Assembly (NCBI GenBank): GCA_964433555.1
Contig: CAYSRG010000012.1
Coordinates: forward strand, 3,140 to 67,139
DNA from: Stramentimicrobium sp964433555
GTDB lineage: Bacteria; Atribacterota; Phoenicimicrobiia; Phoenicimicrobiales; Stramentimicrobiaceae
DNA length: 64,000 bases
Direction: 5' to 3'
Position 1 is the stretch's first letter. Every line of letters begins with the position of its first letter. The notes below the pieces were generated by a model, which ran no database searches, was not told where the DNA came from, and saw only the letters and a program-made list of their open reading frames with translations. The position numbers and the translations under genes are program-made. Of this stretch, positions 44,823 through 53,400 are shown piece by piece.

Positions 44823-45617
44823 ATGCTAAATTTAATGCTCTTATTGCGCAAAATTTTTATGCAATTTATATTTCCACCGGGAATTATCATTATTGCCATT
44901 TTACTGCTCTATTTTCTTTTAATTTATCGTAAGAAAAAGATAGCTACCATATTTACGGTATTTTTAGTTACCCTTTTATTTTTATTGAGTTCCTGGTTAG
45001 GGGAACATCTCTTCCTGAAACCTTTGGAAGATAAATACATTCTTAATTCAGATATATTCAGAGATAGGGTAAATTTTAGCCATCCGCTAATAGTAGTACT
45101 GGCTGGAGACTTAGTAACGGGAAGTTTATCAGCAGGTGTAGGTAATGCTGAAGTGGGCGAGATTACCCTGGTACGTCTTCTGGGAGCCTATTTTCTTTAT
45201 AAGAAAATGGAGTGTCCTATTCTGGTAAGCGGAGGAACTGTTCCCGGCTTTGCCGGAAATATACCAGCAGCTGATAGTATGAAACAATTATTAGTGGACT
45301 TAGGGATACCTGCTGAGGATATTATTAAAGAAACCCAGTCCAGCACTACTCTGGAGAATGCCAGCTTTACAATGGGCTTGATTAGAAGATATGGTTTTCA
45401 GGAGGTTATTCTGGTAACAAGCGCTGTGCATATGCCCAGGGCAATGTTTGCCTTTCAAAATGATGATATATTAATATTTCCTGCTCCGGTAGACTTCTTA
45501 TATGAAAATATTCATCCTGGCATACTAAATCTTCTTCCCAACAGAAGTTCCTGGGAACATAATTTAAGAGCATTGCATGAATGGATAGGTTTGTTTTATT
45601 ATAAATTGCTTTTGTAG
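44823..45617 (+). CDS. YdcF/SanA-like DUF218 membrane protein
   Basis: Membrane protein (264 residues) with two N-terminal helices (about 12-32 and 38-58) and an extracytoplasmic DUF218 domain: VVLAGDLVTG, ILVSGGTVPG, DSMKQLLVDLGIPAEDIIKE and SSTTLENASF. Members act in envelope barrier function and cell-wall metabolism. Follows the ArsR-like gene almost directly and may share its message. Confidence 0.85.
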   Translation: MLNLMLLLRKIFMQFIFPPGIIIIAILLLYFLLIYRKKKIATIFTVFLVTLLFLLSSWLGEHLFLKPLEDKYILNSDIFRDRVNFSHPLIVVLAGDLVTGSLSAGVGNAEVGEITLVRLLGAYFLYKKMECPILVSGGTVPGFAGNIPAADSMKQLLVDLGIPAEDIIKETQSSTTLENASFTMGLIRRYGFQEVILVTSAVHMPRAMFAFQNDDILIFPAPVDFLYENIHPGILNLLPNRSSWEHNLRALHEWIGLFYYKLLL

Positions 45618-45717
45618 TCTTGTACCTTTAACTAAAATAAAAAATTTTGCTATATAATATTTACATATTAGTTTATTAGGCGGTGTTTTATTATTTTTTT
45701 AAAAGGAGGTTTTTATT

Positions 45718-45906
45718 ATGCCGATTTTACAGATAGAGATATTGAAAGGTAGAACAGTAGAACAGAAAAGAGAAATGGTAAAGATGGTTACTGATGCTAT
45801 TTCGGATACTCTGAATTGCCCTAAAGAAGCAGTAAGTATCATAATCAGAGAGATGGAATGGGAAAATTACGCCAGAGCTGGCGTGTTAAAGGCGGATAGC
45901 AAATAG
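45718..45906 (+). CDS. 4-oxalocrotonate tautomerase family protein
   Basis: A 62-residue tautomerase with the N-terminal catalytic Pro (MPILQIEILKGRT) that is exposed after Met removal. The rest follows 4-OT (KREMVKMVTDAISDTL, IIIREMEWENYARAG). Acts on small keto/enol compounds; the true substrate is unknown. AAAGGAGG before the ATG; next gene 60 bases downstream. Confidence 0.88.
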   Translation: MPILQIEILKGRTVEQKREMVKMVTDAISDTLNCPKEAVSIIIREMEWENYARAGVLKADSK

Positions 45907-45966
45907 TAACCAGTTTTCCAGTTTGGTTTATAAATATTGAAATGCACTTAAAGGAGAAAAGATAAT

Positions 45967-46422
45967 ATAAGAATTTTTGATGAGTTAATTGCCATATTTA
46001 ATAATAAAATAATAGCAATTGCCTTCCTTACCTGGATTGTCAATCAGGCTATTAAGTTAATATTATTTTTTATTACAGAGGGAAAATGGGACCTAGGCAG
46101 ATTTTTTGGAGCGGGTGGAATGCCCAGCACCCATTCTGCACTCTCAGTCAGTGTGGCAGTCTCGATAGGTTATATGGAGGGTTGGGATTCTGCTTTGTTT
46201 GCTCTAGCCAGTGTGTTTGCCATTGTGGTTATGGCTGATGCTGCAGGAGTAAGAAGAGCTACCGGTGAACAAGCCAAAGTATTAAACAAGCTTATGCTGA
46301 TATTTTTTAAGGAAAACAGACTGAAAAACGGGCGTATGAAAGAATTTATCGGTCATACACCCTTTGAAGTAATTGTAGGAGCGATTATTGGTCTATTAAT
46401 AGCGACCTTATTTTCTGTCTGA
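45967..46422 (+). CDS. DUF212 (divergent PAP2-like) membrane protein, apparent AUA start
   Basis: A 151-residue membrane protein of the DUF212 type: two to three helices, GAGGMPSTHSALSVSVAVSIG, VMADAAGVRRATGEQAKVLN and a C-terminal GHTPFEVIVGA. The conserved family N-terminus (FDELIAIFNNKIIAIAF) lies upstream of the first ATG at 46120. An in-frame stop at 45949 and AAGGAG at 45951-45956 leave only ATA (45967, spacing 10) or ATT (45973) as starts. ATA is the best placed. A sequencing error is the alternative. Confidence 0.72.
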   Translation: MRIFDELIAIFNNKIIAIAFLTWIVNQAIKLILFFITEGKWDLGRFFGAGGMPSTHSALSVSVAVSIGYMEGWDSALFALASVFAIVVMADAAGVRRATGEQAKVLNKLMLIFFKENRLKNGRMKEFIGHTPFEVIVGAIIGLLIATLFSV

Positions 46423-46571
46423 TTTTCTTAATAATTTATTAATAAATATTTGTTATTGATTTTTAGCCCTTGATTCAGATGCAGCAATAATCCAGTCCAT
46501 TTACAAGATGCAAAATGGTCGGATGGTAAACCGGAATTAAATTAATATTTTACTAGAAAGGGTTTATTTTT

Positions 46572-47459
46572 ATGAATTATAAGTTAAGTGAAAAAGAAAT
46601 CAATGAGTTAAAAAAGGCACAGCAAGATGAGCTGGTAGGGGAACAAGTCTATGGAAAGTTAGCTAAATTAGTTAAAGATCCGCATAACTCAAAAATATTA
46701 GCAAGGATTTCCAATGATGAGAAAAAACACGCCCAAATATTTAAGAAATATACCAAGATGGATTTAAAAGTAGATAAGTCAAGAGTATTTTTTTATCTTT
46801 TTATATCCCGGGTGTTTGGCTTGACCTTTGGGGTTAAATTACAGGAAAAAGGGGAAGAACAAGCACAAAAGAATTATAAGCAAATGCTTAAGGCTATACC
46901 AGAAATGAAAGAAATCATTGAAGCCGAAGAAAAACATGAAGCCGAATTAATAAATATGATTAATGAGGAAAAACTTACTTATATGAGTTCAGTAGTTCTA
47001 GGCTTGAATGATGCACTGGTAGAACTTACTGGTGCCCTGGCTGGTTTTACTTTATCCATTCAGAACTCAAGAATCATAGCTCTCCTGGGATTAATTACTG
47101 GTATCTCCGCCTCTCTTTCCATGGCGGCAAGTGAGTACCTATCTACCAAAGCAGAGCCAAATCCGGAAGAGCAGGAAAGAGCAGGTAAGTCTGCGTTTTA
47201 TACTGGAATTGCTTATATTTTGACAGTCATAGCTTTAATTACGCCTTATTTTTTAATTAGCAATTATTTCTACAGTCTTGCTATGACTATTATAGTAGCA
47301 CTGGTTATTATTTTTATTTTTAATTATTATATTTCTGTGGCTAACGATTATAATTTTAAGAAAAGATTTATAGAGATGGCTTCTATCAGCATTGGTGTGG
47401 CAGCCATTTCCTTCATTATAGGCTATTTAGTAAAAACATTTTTGGGCTTTGAATTATAG
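46572..47459 (+). CDS. Rubrerythrin-VIT1/CCC1 fusion transporter
   Basis: A 295-residue protein with an N-terminal ferritin-like domain (about 1-135: EKEINELKKAQQDELVGEQVYGK, RISNDEKKHAQIFKKY, EAEEKHEAELINMI) fused to a VIT1/CCC1 membrane domain (about 145-295; five helices with LGLNDALVELTGALAGFTLS and SMAASEYLSTKAE). Likely imports or exports Fe2+ or Mn2+, the ferritin-like part acting as metal sensor or gate. Family known; direction here unknown. Confidence 0.9.
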   Translation: MNYKLSEKEINELKKAQQDELVGEQVYGKLAKLVKDPHNSKILARISNDEKKHAQIFKKYTKMDLKVDKSRVFFYLFISRVFGLTFGVKLQEKGEEQAQKNYKQMLKAIPEMKEIIEAEEKHEAELINMINEEKLTYMSSVVLGLNDALVELTGALAGFTLSIQNSRIIALLGLITGISASLSMAASEYLSTKAEPNPEEQERAGKSAFYTGIAYILTVIALITPYFLISNYFYSLAMTIIVALVIIFIFNYYISVANDYNFKKRFIEMASISIGVAAISFIIGYLVKTFLGFEL

Positions 47460-47668
47460 TTAGCATGCATTTTATTTCCATTAATAGGCATTATTAAATA
47501 AGTTATTTTAATAATTTTTTAATTTTGTTATTGACATTTGATGAATTAATAGATATTCTATAAAGAAATTTATTTAAAAAAGTATAAGTTATGTTAAAAG
47601 ATAAAAATATTTTTAAATCACAAATAAACAATATTGATAATTCATATTATTTCTTCTACTTTATTCCA

Positions 47669-47765
47669 GAGGTAAACGCCTTTGGGGATTGGTAGAAGGT
47701 TATAATAAGTCTCTGAAAAAAACCACAGGCATTTACCTCGGTAAAAGCCTGTGGTTTTTATTTTT
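47669..47765 (+). promoter_or_regulatory. Putative attenuator/riboswitch-like leader
   Basis: A terminator hairpin (47717-47765; AAAAACCACAGGC with GCCTGTGGTTTTT) competes with an alternative stem: GAGGTAAACGCCT (47669-47681) pairs with AGGCATTTACCTC (47727-47739), which would break the terminator. This is the logic of an RNA switch. I cannot match it to a named riboswitch class. Control of the M20 gene 180 bases downstream is inferred. Confidence 0.55.
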
Positions 47766-47769
47766 ATAT

Positions 47770-47804
47770 AGCCACGGGTGATTAATTCATTCGTGGCTTT
47801 TTTA
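47770..47804 (+). terminator. Second terminator in tandem
   Basis: AGCCACG pairs with CGTGGCT across a 15-base loop containing a small inner stem, followed by TTTTTTA. It follows the first hairpin by 5 bases. Confidence 0.75.
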
Positions 47805-47943
47805 TTTTGAGCAGAAAGGAGAAAAGATCATGTAAAAATATAAGGGGATAGAAAAATTACCAGCACTTTCGTTACTAGAAGGGAACAGACAGTTGTGAAA
47901 AATATTTATTTGATTAAAAAATATAAAAATTAAGGAGATAATT

Positions 47944-49443
47944 ATGAGGAGAAATATTTCAGGATTAATGACTGTTGTTGTAGTAGGTATATTAATAATT
48001 GGTTTTAATTTAGGTGCAATAGCTCAGGTTAATATTGAAGATGCTAAAAAAACAGTGATAAGTTGGGCTGATGAGAAAGCAGAACATATTAGTGCTATAT
48101 CTTACCAATTGTGGGAGTGGGCAGAAATGGGCTTAACGGAGTTCAAATCTTCGGACTTATTGGTAGATGAATTGGAACAGAATGGATTTGAGGTAGAAAG
48201 AGGATTAGCCGGGATGCCAACCAGTTTTGTGGGAACATATACTCAGGGAACAGGAAAGCCGGTGATTGGTATTCTCGCTGAATACGATGCCTTACCCAAT
48301 GGACATAGCTGTGGACACAATTTATTTGGTGCTGGTAGTGTAGCAGGTGCCATAGTTCTAAAAGAGGTAATGGAAAAGCATAATATTGATGGCACTGTAA
48401 AGCTGTTCGGTACTCCTACTGAGGATACCCATGGCGGAAAGGTTTGGATGGCTCGGGAGGGAGTCTTCGACGGATGTGATGTCTTTTTAAACTGGCATCC
48501 TGGAACTAAAAATGAATCTAATTATGGCTCTAATCTGGCAGTACAGATTTTAGAAGTTAACTATAAAGGAGTTAGTTCCCATGCAGGTGCTGCGCCGGAA
48601 AAGGGTCGTTCTGCTCTGGATGGACTAACCATAAGCTCCATCGCTATGGAATTTTTAAGGGAACACATGATTGAACCTATGAGAATCCAGTATATTATTA
48701 CTAACGGAGGTCAAGCTCCTAATGTGGTCCCAGATTTTGCTCAAATGAAACTGGTCCTCCGGGGACCTATGATGAAAGATATTGATGAACTACGTTCTAG
48801 AGAAGGTGGAGTAGATGATTGTCTTCGTGCTGGAGCTCTAGCCAGCGGAACCGATGTAACCATGCAGGTAGTTGGTGCTTTCTATAACCAGATACCCAAT
48901 AAAACAGGTTCAGACCTGGTAATTGAAAATATGAAGCATATTGGAACACCTAACTTTACTGAAGAAGAGAATCAATTTGTTCAGTCCCTTGCGGAAAAAT
49001 ATAATATTCCTCTCGGAAAGATAGATAGTTCTATCCATGAACCGATAGATGATACCTCGAAAGGTTCTGCTGATACTGGTGATGTCAGTTATATCGCACC
49101 ACTTGTATCCTTTTATACTACTACCGAAGCACTCGAAACACCCGGTCATAGTTCAGCAAAAAAAGATCAGGTAGGTATGTCCATCGGTTGGAAAGGTGCC
49201 GTATTTGCAGTGAAGATCCTGGGTTGTACTGGTCTTGATCTGCTAACTGATGAGACAAAATTAACCGCTATCCAGAATGAATTTCAGGAGAGAATGGTGG
49301 GAGTTGATTATCATCCGGTCATTCCAGCCGATTTATGGCCCCCCATTCCCAAAGAAAATCCTCCTGATTTCAAAGGACCTGCTGTACCAGTATTCTCGGA
49401 ACCAGAAGTGCCAGAATCTCTTCTCTACTGGAAAATAAAATAA
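47944..49443 (+). CDS. M20-family amidohydrolase (AbgB-like), with signal peptide
   Basis: Metallo-amidohydrolase of 499 residues resembling aminobenzoyl-glutamate hydrolase subunit B. The body shows GILAEYDALPNGHSCGHNLFGAG (zinc site), TPTEDTHGGK and HAGAAPEKGRSALDG. The first 28 residues form a hydrophobic, positively charged signal (ending LGAIAQ), unusual because AbgB proteins are normally cytosolic. Start ATG with AAGGAGAT. Probably cleaves an amide substrate outside the cytosol. Downstream of an attenuator-like leader. Confidence 0.85.
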   Translation: MRRNISGLMTVVVVGILIIGFNLGAIAQVNIEDAKKTVISWADEKAEHISAISYQLWEWAEMGLTEFKSSDLLVDELEQNGFEVERGLAGMPTSFVGTYTQGTGKPVIGILAEYDALPNGHSCGHNLFGAGSVAGAIVLKEVMEKHNIDGTVKLFGTPTEDTHGGKVWMAREGVFDGCDVFLNWHPGTKNESNYGSNLAVQILEVNYKGVSSHAGAAPEKGRSALDGLTISSIAMEFLREHMIEPMRIQYIITNGGQAPNVVPDFAQMKLVLRGPMMKDIDELRSREGGVDDCLRAGALASGTDVTMQVVGAFYNQIPNKTGSDLVIENMKHIGTPNFTEEENQFVQSLAEKYNIPLGKIDSSIHEPIDDTSKGSADTGDVSYIAPLVSFYTTTEALETPGHSSAKKDQVGMSIGWKGAVFAVKILGCTGLDLLTDETKLTAIQNEFQERMVGVDYHPVIPADLWPPIPKENPPDFKGPAVPVFSEPEVPESLLYWKIK

Positions 49444-49487
49444 GGTGATTTAATTATCTGAGAATGGCAGATATTAAAAAGTAAGAT

Positions 49488-49525
49488 AGACGAAACTTAA
49501 AAATAAATAAGTTTCGTCTTTCTTT
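49488..49525 (+). terminator. Rho-independent terminator
   Basis: AGACGAAACTTA pairs perfectly with TAAGTTTCGTCT, then TTCTTTTA. Ends the amidohydrolase message. Confidence 0.85.
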
Positions 49526-49567
49526 TATAAAAAATGTAATTTATCGATTAATAGAGATGTTTATTAA

Positions 49568-49619
49568 TTGACAGGGATATTTTAGTAATATATAATTTAA
49601 TTTAGAAGATACTAAAATA
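49568..49619 (+). promoter_or_regulatory. Promoter and operator of the ArsR/permease operon
   Basis: TTGACA (49568-49573) and TATAAT (49591-49596) are exactly 17 bases apart. A perfect 10-bp inverted repeat, TATTTTAGTA (49578-49587) and TACTAAAATA (49610-49619), brackets the -10 box, fitting repression by the ArsR encoded next. Confidence 0.85.
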
Positions 49620-49633
49620 AAAGAGATAAATCA

Positions 49634-50122
49634 ATGGATAGTATATTAGAAATTTTTAAGGCTTTATCTGATAAGACCCGCTATAGTCTCCTGAAGTTGT
49701 TACTGAAACATGACCTTTGTGTTCGCGCCCTATCTATTAGATTGAATATTTCAGAATCTGCGGTATCCCAGCATTTAAAAATTTTACGAGAGGTCGGTGT
49801 AGCTAAAGGGGATAAAAGGGGCTATTATACCCACTATTATGTTAATAGAAAAGTTTTAGAAGAAGTTTCTAAACATATTCTTGAGCTATCCCGAATAGAT
49901 TCAATTGAAGATGAGATTTATCAAAAAATGTCTAAAAACCACCTTAATTACGGGAGGAGTAGAGAAGAAATAAAAAAAGACAATTGCCAGCATCCTGGAT
50001 TAAGACCAAAAAATGATAAGTGCAATCAAGAACAGGTTCAGAAATGCCATGGTGATATAAAAGTCATCCCTTTGAATTCAACAGGAACACAAAGAGAAAA
50101 AAATAATTCTATGAAGCAATAA
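49634..50122 (+). CDS. ArsR-family regulator with Cys/His-rich tail
   Basis: Winged-helix repressor of 162 residues, longer than most. Recognition helix SESAVSQHLKILREVG; the beginning DLCVRAL has only one of the CVC cysteines. A C-terminal extension (from about 115) carries Cys and His (DNCQHPG, DKCNQEQ, QKCHGD), a plausible separate metal site. Autoregulates from the inverted repeat at 49578-49619 and heads the split-permease operon. Confidence 0.85.
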   Translation: MDSILEIFKALSDKTRYSLLKLLLKHDLCVRALSIRLNISESAVSQHLKILREVGVAKGDKRGYYTHYYVNRKVLEEVSKHILELSRIDSIEDEIYQKMSKNHLNYGRSREEIKKDNCQHPGLRPKNDKCNQEQVQKCHGDIKVIPLNSTGTQREKNNSMKQ

Positions 50123-50149
50123 GCCAAAATTGAAAAGGAGAATCATTTT

Positions 50150-50632
50150 ATGTGGCTTTTCTACCTAACAGGTATCTTATTATTGTTATCTTTTTTCTTT
50201 GATCGTTCTAAATCCAAAAAAGCCATCATATTGGCTTATCGGAGATTTCTCATTATTATTCCCTCATTTCTGATTATGCTTATCCTGGTATCCATTATTT
50301 TATTTCTTTTTCCCCAGGAAAAAATTATTACCTATCTTAGTTATGGAAGCAATATGGTAAATATTATTCTAGCAGCGCTGGTTGGTTCGATAACAGCTGT
50401 GCCAGGATTTATAGCTTTTCCCTTAGCCGGAATATTAAAGGATAATGGAATTTCCTATACTATTATTGCTGCTTTTACCACTACTCTGATGATGGTTGGC
50501 ACCATAACTTTCCCGGTTGAGGTTACTTATCTGGGTAAAAGAGTTGCTCTTATCCGTAATATTATTAGTTTTATCATTGCCCTAATTGTAGCCTTGTTGA
50601 TAGGTCTTTATTTTGGCGAGGTTGCCCTATGA
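50150..50632 (+). CDS. Split DUF318-like permease, first half
   Basis: A 160-residue membrane protein with about five helices. AALVGSITAVPGFIAFPLAG and TTTLMMVGTITFPVEV correspond to one repeat of a DUF318/ArsP-type permease. Its stop overlaps the next start (ATGA), so the two halves are made together. No cysteine pair of the arsenic-operon permease is seen here, so the substrate differs or is unknown. Confidence 0.75.
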   Translation: MWLFYLTGILLLLSFFFDRSKSKKAIILAYRRFLIIIPSFLIMLILVSIILFLFPQEKIITYLSYGSNMVNIILAALVGSITAVPGFIAFPLAGILKDNGISYTIIAAFTTTLMMVGTITFPVEVTYLGKRVALIRNIISFIIALIVALLIGLYFGEVAL

Positions 50633-51171
50633 AAGAACAAAACAAGAAAGAAAAGAATAAGATGAAAAGAAATCTATTTTTGATTACTTTTTTAGCCTAT
50701 TTTATATATATTATTTATTCCTATGTATTTAATATTTCCTCTGGAATTGAGATTGGTACCAACTTAATATCTTTTTTATTTTCTATGAGCAGGATATTAC
50801 CCTGTGCTTTTATCTTAATTGGTTTATTTGAAGTCTGGGTTCCCAGAGAAAAAGTTGAAAAACATTTTGGATATCAAGGCGGTTTGCAAGGATATATCTG
50901 GGCTATTATTTTAGCAGGGACTATGGCGGGAGGATTGTTAGTTGCCTTACCTGTATCATCTGCCTTATACCATAAGGGAGCTCGGTTAAGTGTTATTTTT
51001 ACTTTTCTAGGTGCTTCTGCTGTGGTTAGAATTCCTATGACTCTATTCGAGGCATCCTTTTTAGGAGCTGAATTTACTGCAATAAGATGGATTGTTTCCG
51101 TACCGTTAATTATTATTTCTTCCCTTTTTCTGGAAAGTTATTTATCAAAAGAACAATTTAGTGTAAAATAA
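50629..51171 (+). CDS. Split DUF318-like permease, second half
   Basis: A 180-residue membrane protein with about five helices, carrying ILAGTMAGGLLVALPVSSAL and TFLGASAVVRIPMTLFEASF, the counterpart repeat of the preceding protein. The two together equal one full permease such as that at 4494. Translationally coupled and behind an ArsR repressor, so probably a metal or metalloid exporter (inference). Confidence 0.75.
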   Translation: MKEQNKKEKNKMKRNLFLITFLAYFIYIIYSYVFNISSGIEIGTNLISFLFSMSRILPCAFILIGLFEVWVPREKVEKHFGYQGGLQGYIWAIILAGTMAGGLLVALPVSSALYHKGARLSVIFTFLGASAVVRIPMTLFEASFLGAEFTAIRWIVSVPLIIISSLFLESYLSKEQFSVK

Positions 51172-51256
51172 AAACATATTAAAAGTTAACTAAGAAATTG
51201 TGATGATAGTAAATGGTATAATTAATTATATTCATAAGAAAAGAAGGGTAAAATAA

Positions 51257-52369
51257 GTGAAAAAATCAAAAGTATATTTTACTAATTTAAGGGTAAAACC
51301 AAGAAACAATCTACTGGATAAATTACAGAATTTAGTTTTAAGAGCAGGAATTAAAAATATTGATTTTAATGAGAAATTTGTTGCTTTAAAGATACATTTT
51401 GGAGAAGCGGGTAATCTTGCCTATATCAGACCAAATTATGTAGCCCGTATCGTTATGCTGATAAAGGAAGCTGGTGGATTTCCCTTTCTTACTGATGCCA
51501 ATACTCTCTATCATGGTAAAAGAGCTAATGCTATTGACCATCTTAATACTGCTATGGAAAACGGTTTTAATCGAATAGCAGTAGGATGTGATGTGATTAT
51601 TGCTGATGGATTAAAAGGAACCGAATATAGAAAAATTAAAATAAACAAGAAATACTGTTCAACTCCCAAAATAGGGTCTGCTATTGCCGATTCTGATATA
51701 ATAGTTTCTCTTACCCATTTTAAGGGGCATGAATTGACTGGTTTTGGAGGCACTCTGAAAAATATAGGGATGGGAAGTGGTTCGCGAGCTGGTAAAAAAG
51801 AGATGCATTCTACTTCAAAACCCATTATAAAGTTAGAAAACTGTATTGGTTGTGGTATTTGTCTTGAAAATTGTTCACAGTATGCCATCAAGTTAAATAG
51901 TAATAAAAAAGCGGAAATAGATTATCAAAAATGCATCGGTTGTGGTCAATGTGTGGCAGTATGTCAGTACAGTGCTGCAGTGGCTGGTTCTCAAGCCTCC
52001 AGCGCTATAGTACAGGGAAAAATTATAGAATATGCCTACGCAGTCCTAAAAGATAAACCAAATTTTCATATCAGCTTTATTATGAATGTTTCTCCACTAT
52101 GTGATTGCTATGGCTATAATGATATGGCTATTGTGCCAGATATAGGAATGGCTGCCTCCTTTGACCCGGTAGCATTGGACAGAGTCTGTGTAGATTTGGT
52201 TAATGAAGCCTCTATGGTTAAGCAATCCATTCTGGAAGACCGTAATTACCAGAAAGGAGAAGATAAATTCCATCATATACATCCCGATACTAGCTGGGAA
52301 GTGGGATTGAGGTATGCCGAAGAATTAGGATTGGGTAGTCAGAATTATAATTTAGTGATAGTACCTTAA
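51257..52369 (+). CDS. DUF362-domain 4Fe-4S protein
   Basis: A 370-residue cytosolic protein with an N-terminal DUF362 domain (about 1-190; ALKIHFGEAGN, TDANTLYHGKR, KGHELTGFGGTLKNIGMG) into which two ferredoxin sites are set: CIGCGICLENC (about 197) and CIGCGQCVAVC (about 226). The C-terminus resumes DUF362 (FDPVALDRVCVDLVNEAS). Function not established; likely electron transfer. GTG start. Confidence 0.88.
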   Translation: MKKSKVYFTNLRVKPRNNLLDKLQNLVLRAGIKNIDFNEKFVALKIHFGEAGNLAYIRPNYVARIVMLIKEAGGFPFLTDANTLYHGKRANAIDHLNTAMENGFNRIAVGCDVIIADGLKGTEYRKIKINKKYCSTPKIGSAIADSDIIVSLTHFKGHELTGFGGTLKNIGMGSGSRAGKKEMHSTSKPIIKLENCIGCGICLENCSQYAIKLNSNKKAEIDYQKCIGCGQCVAVCQYSAAVAGSQASSAIVQGKIIEYAYAVLKDKPNFHISFIMNVSPLCDCYGYNDMAIVPDIGMAASFDPVALDRVCVDLVNEASMVKQSILEDRNYQKGEDKFHHIHPDTSWEVGLRYAEELGLGSQNYNLVIVP

Positions 52370-52426
52370 TAAATAGAATTATCGTGCAATTCCCTTACAC
52401 TTATTTATCATATTTATTATTTATTA

Positions 52427-52687
52427 TTATCCACGATCTCTTTCCAGGTCATAAATTATTTTTTCCAGATACCATTCTTCTGATTTATGGGGGTGTTTTT
52501 CTTTCAGATTTTTCATTTGTCTTCCCATTGTTTCAGCTGCCAGTTCAGGAGGAAGTCGAAGTAATTTATAGTATTTCTGTCTTAGCGCCTGTTTCTTTCT
52601 CTCTTCCTTGCCCCCTTTTCTGGTAAACAGATAAATTACTACTAATAAAAGAAGTATAGTTATCAAGATAATTGAAAATTGATTCAT
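52427..52687 (-). CDS. Small single-helix membrane protein, unknown
   Basis: An 86-residue protein: one N-terminal transmembrane helix (about 5-22), then a basic cytosolic region and a helical tail (LPPELAAETMGRQMKNLKEK, HPHKSEEWYLEKIIYDLERD). No family recognised. ATG at 52687 has GGAGG 7 bases upstream; a GTG 12 bases further upstream overlaps that site and is rejected. Confidence 0.6.
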   Translation of the reverse strand: MNQFSIILITILLLLVVIYLFTRKGGKEERKKQALRQKYYKLLRLPPELAAETMGRQMKNLKEKHPHKSEEWYLEKIIYDLERDRG

Positions 52688-52867
52688 AAAATCCTCCACT
52701 TTAGTTATTTTATCATATTTATAACAAATATCTATTTTCTTGCCTCTCTTAATGAAGGCGTTCTATAATATAAAATATCAGGTAAAAAAAGAATAGCATA
52801 AATATTATTTTAAAGTTATCATATTATTGGTAGAATTAAATTATCGGTAACACTAAAGGGAATAATT

Positions 52868-53347
52868 ATGAAAAAGCTAAAGGCTGATTTACCAATGATA
52901 GAAGCGGCAATGGAAGATGTAGAAAGAGATTATAATGAGTATTTTCTCGATAAGGATACCGGAGAGGTTATTATATTAACAGAAGAGGTAACAGGATATG
53001 CAGAAGAGCAAGAATTAAGAGATGATTTACCGGAATGGATGCTCAATCAGATTAAAATAGCTAAAGAGATATTAATTGAGAATCCCGAACGTTATATAAA
53101 TATACCTATGAAGCCGCTTAGTGAGAGTTATAAACTTATGGTGGAATTTGCGGATAGTGTAACGGATGAATTGTTAAGAGAAAAATTAAATATTGCCCTG
53201 GTTGGCAAAGGTGCCTTCCATCGTTTTAAAATGGTATTAATTGATTATCCTTTTTATAAGCAGAAATGGTTTCAATTTAAGGAACAAAAATTAAAGATAG
53301 AGATTTTAGATTGGTTACGAAGCATCGGTATTGAAGCAATAGAATAA
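52868..53347 (+). CDS. UPF0158-family protein
   Basis: A 159-residue acidic cytosolic protein of the UPF0158 family, recognised by the LDKDTGEVIILTEE segment, NPERYINIP, MVEFADSV and the C-terminal GKGAFHRFKMVL. Function unknown. It lies just ahead of the deaminase gene. Confidence 0.8.
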   Translation: MKKLKADLPMIEAAMEDVERDYNEYFLDKDTGEVIILTEEVTGYAEEQELRDDLPEWMLNQIKIAKEILIENPERYINIPMKPLSESYKLMVEFADSVTDELLREKLNIALVGKGAFHRFKMVLIDYPFYKQKWFQFKEQKLKIEILDWLRSIGIEAIE

Positions 53348-53400
53348 GTAGGCTCTCTTTATTTGAATCACATGCTTTCAGTGGAAAAAGGAGGAGGAAT

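Larger units (their letters stand above)
47460..47943. other. Intergenic region with attenuator-like RNA
   Basis: About 480 bases holding the element at 47669-47765 and the terminator at 47770-47804, then an AT-rich leader to the amidohydrolase gene. Confidence 0.5.

Noticed and set aside
52384..52626. Plus-strand open frame
   Set aside because: Antisense shadow of the small membrane protein, which has a strong ribosome site and coherent helix.
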